From an uncultured Muribaculaceae bacterium (GTDB lineage: Bacteria; Bacteroidota; Bacteroidia; Bacteroidales; Muribaculaceae): a stretch of 43,686 nucleotides of DNA. How positions within the stretch are numbered: position 1 is the stretch's first letter; every line of letters begins with the position of its first letter. Below the pieces are notes generated by a model. That model was given only the letters and a program-made list of their open reading frames with translations, did no database searches and was not told the origin of the DNA. Positions 43,618 through 43,686 of the stretch are shown here, one piece after another. The DNA is taken from positions 1 through 43,686 of the forward strand of contig CAJOFH010000023.1 in assembly GCA_905233845.1 (NCBI GenBank). The letters run 5' to 3'. The position numbers and the translations under genes are program-made.

Positions 43618-43686
43618 AGGAAAATGTTTGAAGAACTCTTTCTTGGGTGTTGAGAAATTTAGTTTTTCCCTTGGTCTTCTATTGAG

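Overview
The window looks like a chromosomal segment of a gut-type Bacteroidales bacterium, probably Muribaculaceae or Prevotellaceae. The evidence is the repeated Bacteroidota -7 promoter box TAnnTTTG with little Shine-Dalgarno sequence. It also carries BspA-type leucine-rich repeat and other large secreted proteins, a fused KorA with KorB, the DUF1599 / DoxX-like / tpiA gene order, a Bacteroidota-style LptD, a class A RNase P RNA and an HU protein. I saw no tRNA, rRNA, insertion sequence or CRISPR array.

Layout. 1-5.3 kb: a 5'-truncated BspA-like gene, a 1-kb gene-poor stretch with two 9-bp tandem arrays, nadC and a large secreted protein. 5.3-10 kb: rnpB, then a leftward operon of two half-size chromate-type transporters and folC, and a rightward EptA-like phosphoethanolamine transferase. 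10.0-15.4 kb: a complete diversity-generating retroelement (DGR). 15.4-24.6 kb: a small orphan ORF, a large palindrome, udp, rsgA, a MalY-type C-S lyase, ppdK, a TPR protein and HU. 24.7-31.5 kb: two overlapping rhomboid proteases, an EEP-family hydrolase, an M3 peptidase, a thioesterase and dprA. 31.5-34.5 kb: a leftward operon of four exported proteins, whose first gene is a paralogue of the DGR target proteins. 34.6-43.7 kb: korAB, tpiA, a DoxX-like protein, DUF1599 and an lptD gene with a frameshift, all leftward.

The DGR is the centrepiece. A reverse transcriptase with YMDD and IGNLTSQ motifs, preceded by an HRDC-domain accessory protein, ends inside a 127-bp template repeat (TR, 13108-13234). 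Two variable repeats form the 3' ends of two secreted formylglycine-generating-enzyme/C-type-lectin-fold proteins: VR1 11388-11514 and VR2 14971-15097. By hand alignment VR1 differs from TR at 16 positions and VR2 at 17. Every one of these 33 differences lies at a TR adenine, and no non-adenine differs. Each VR is followed, 21 nt on, by an 18-bp-arm hairpin that is absent behind TR.

The target cassette is duplicated. Each copy has a promoter/leader, a small exported beta-rich protein, the variable protein, the hairpin and the start of the HRDC gene. The second copy keeps only the first 47 codons of the HRDC gene and has no RT, so a single RT/TR probably serves two receptors. The two receptors have different linkers: a TPVS minisatellite in one and a zinc ribbon in the other.

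All identifications come from reading motifs by eye. No database search or folding calculation was run.
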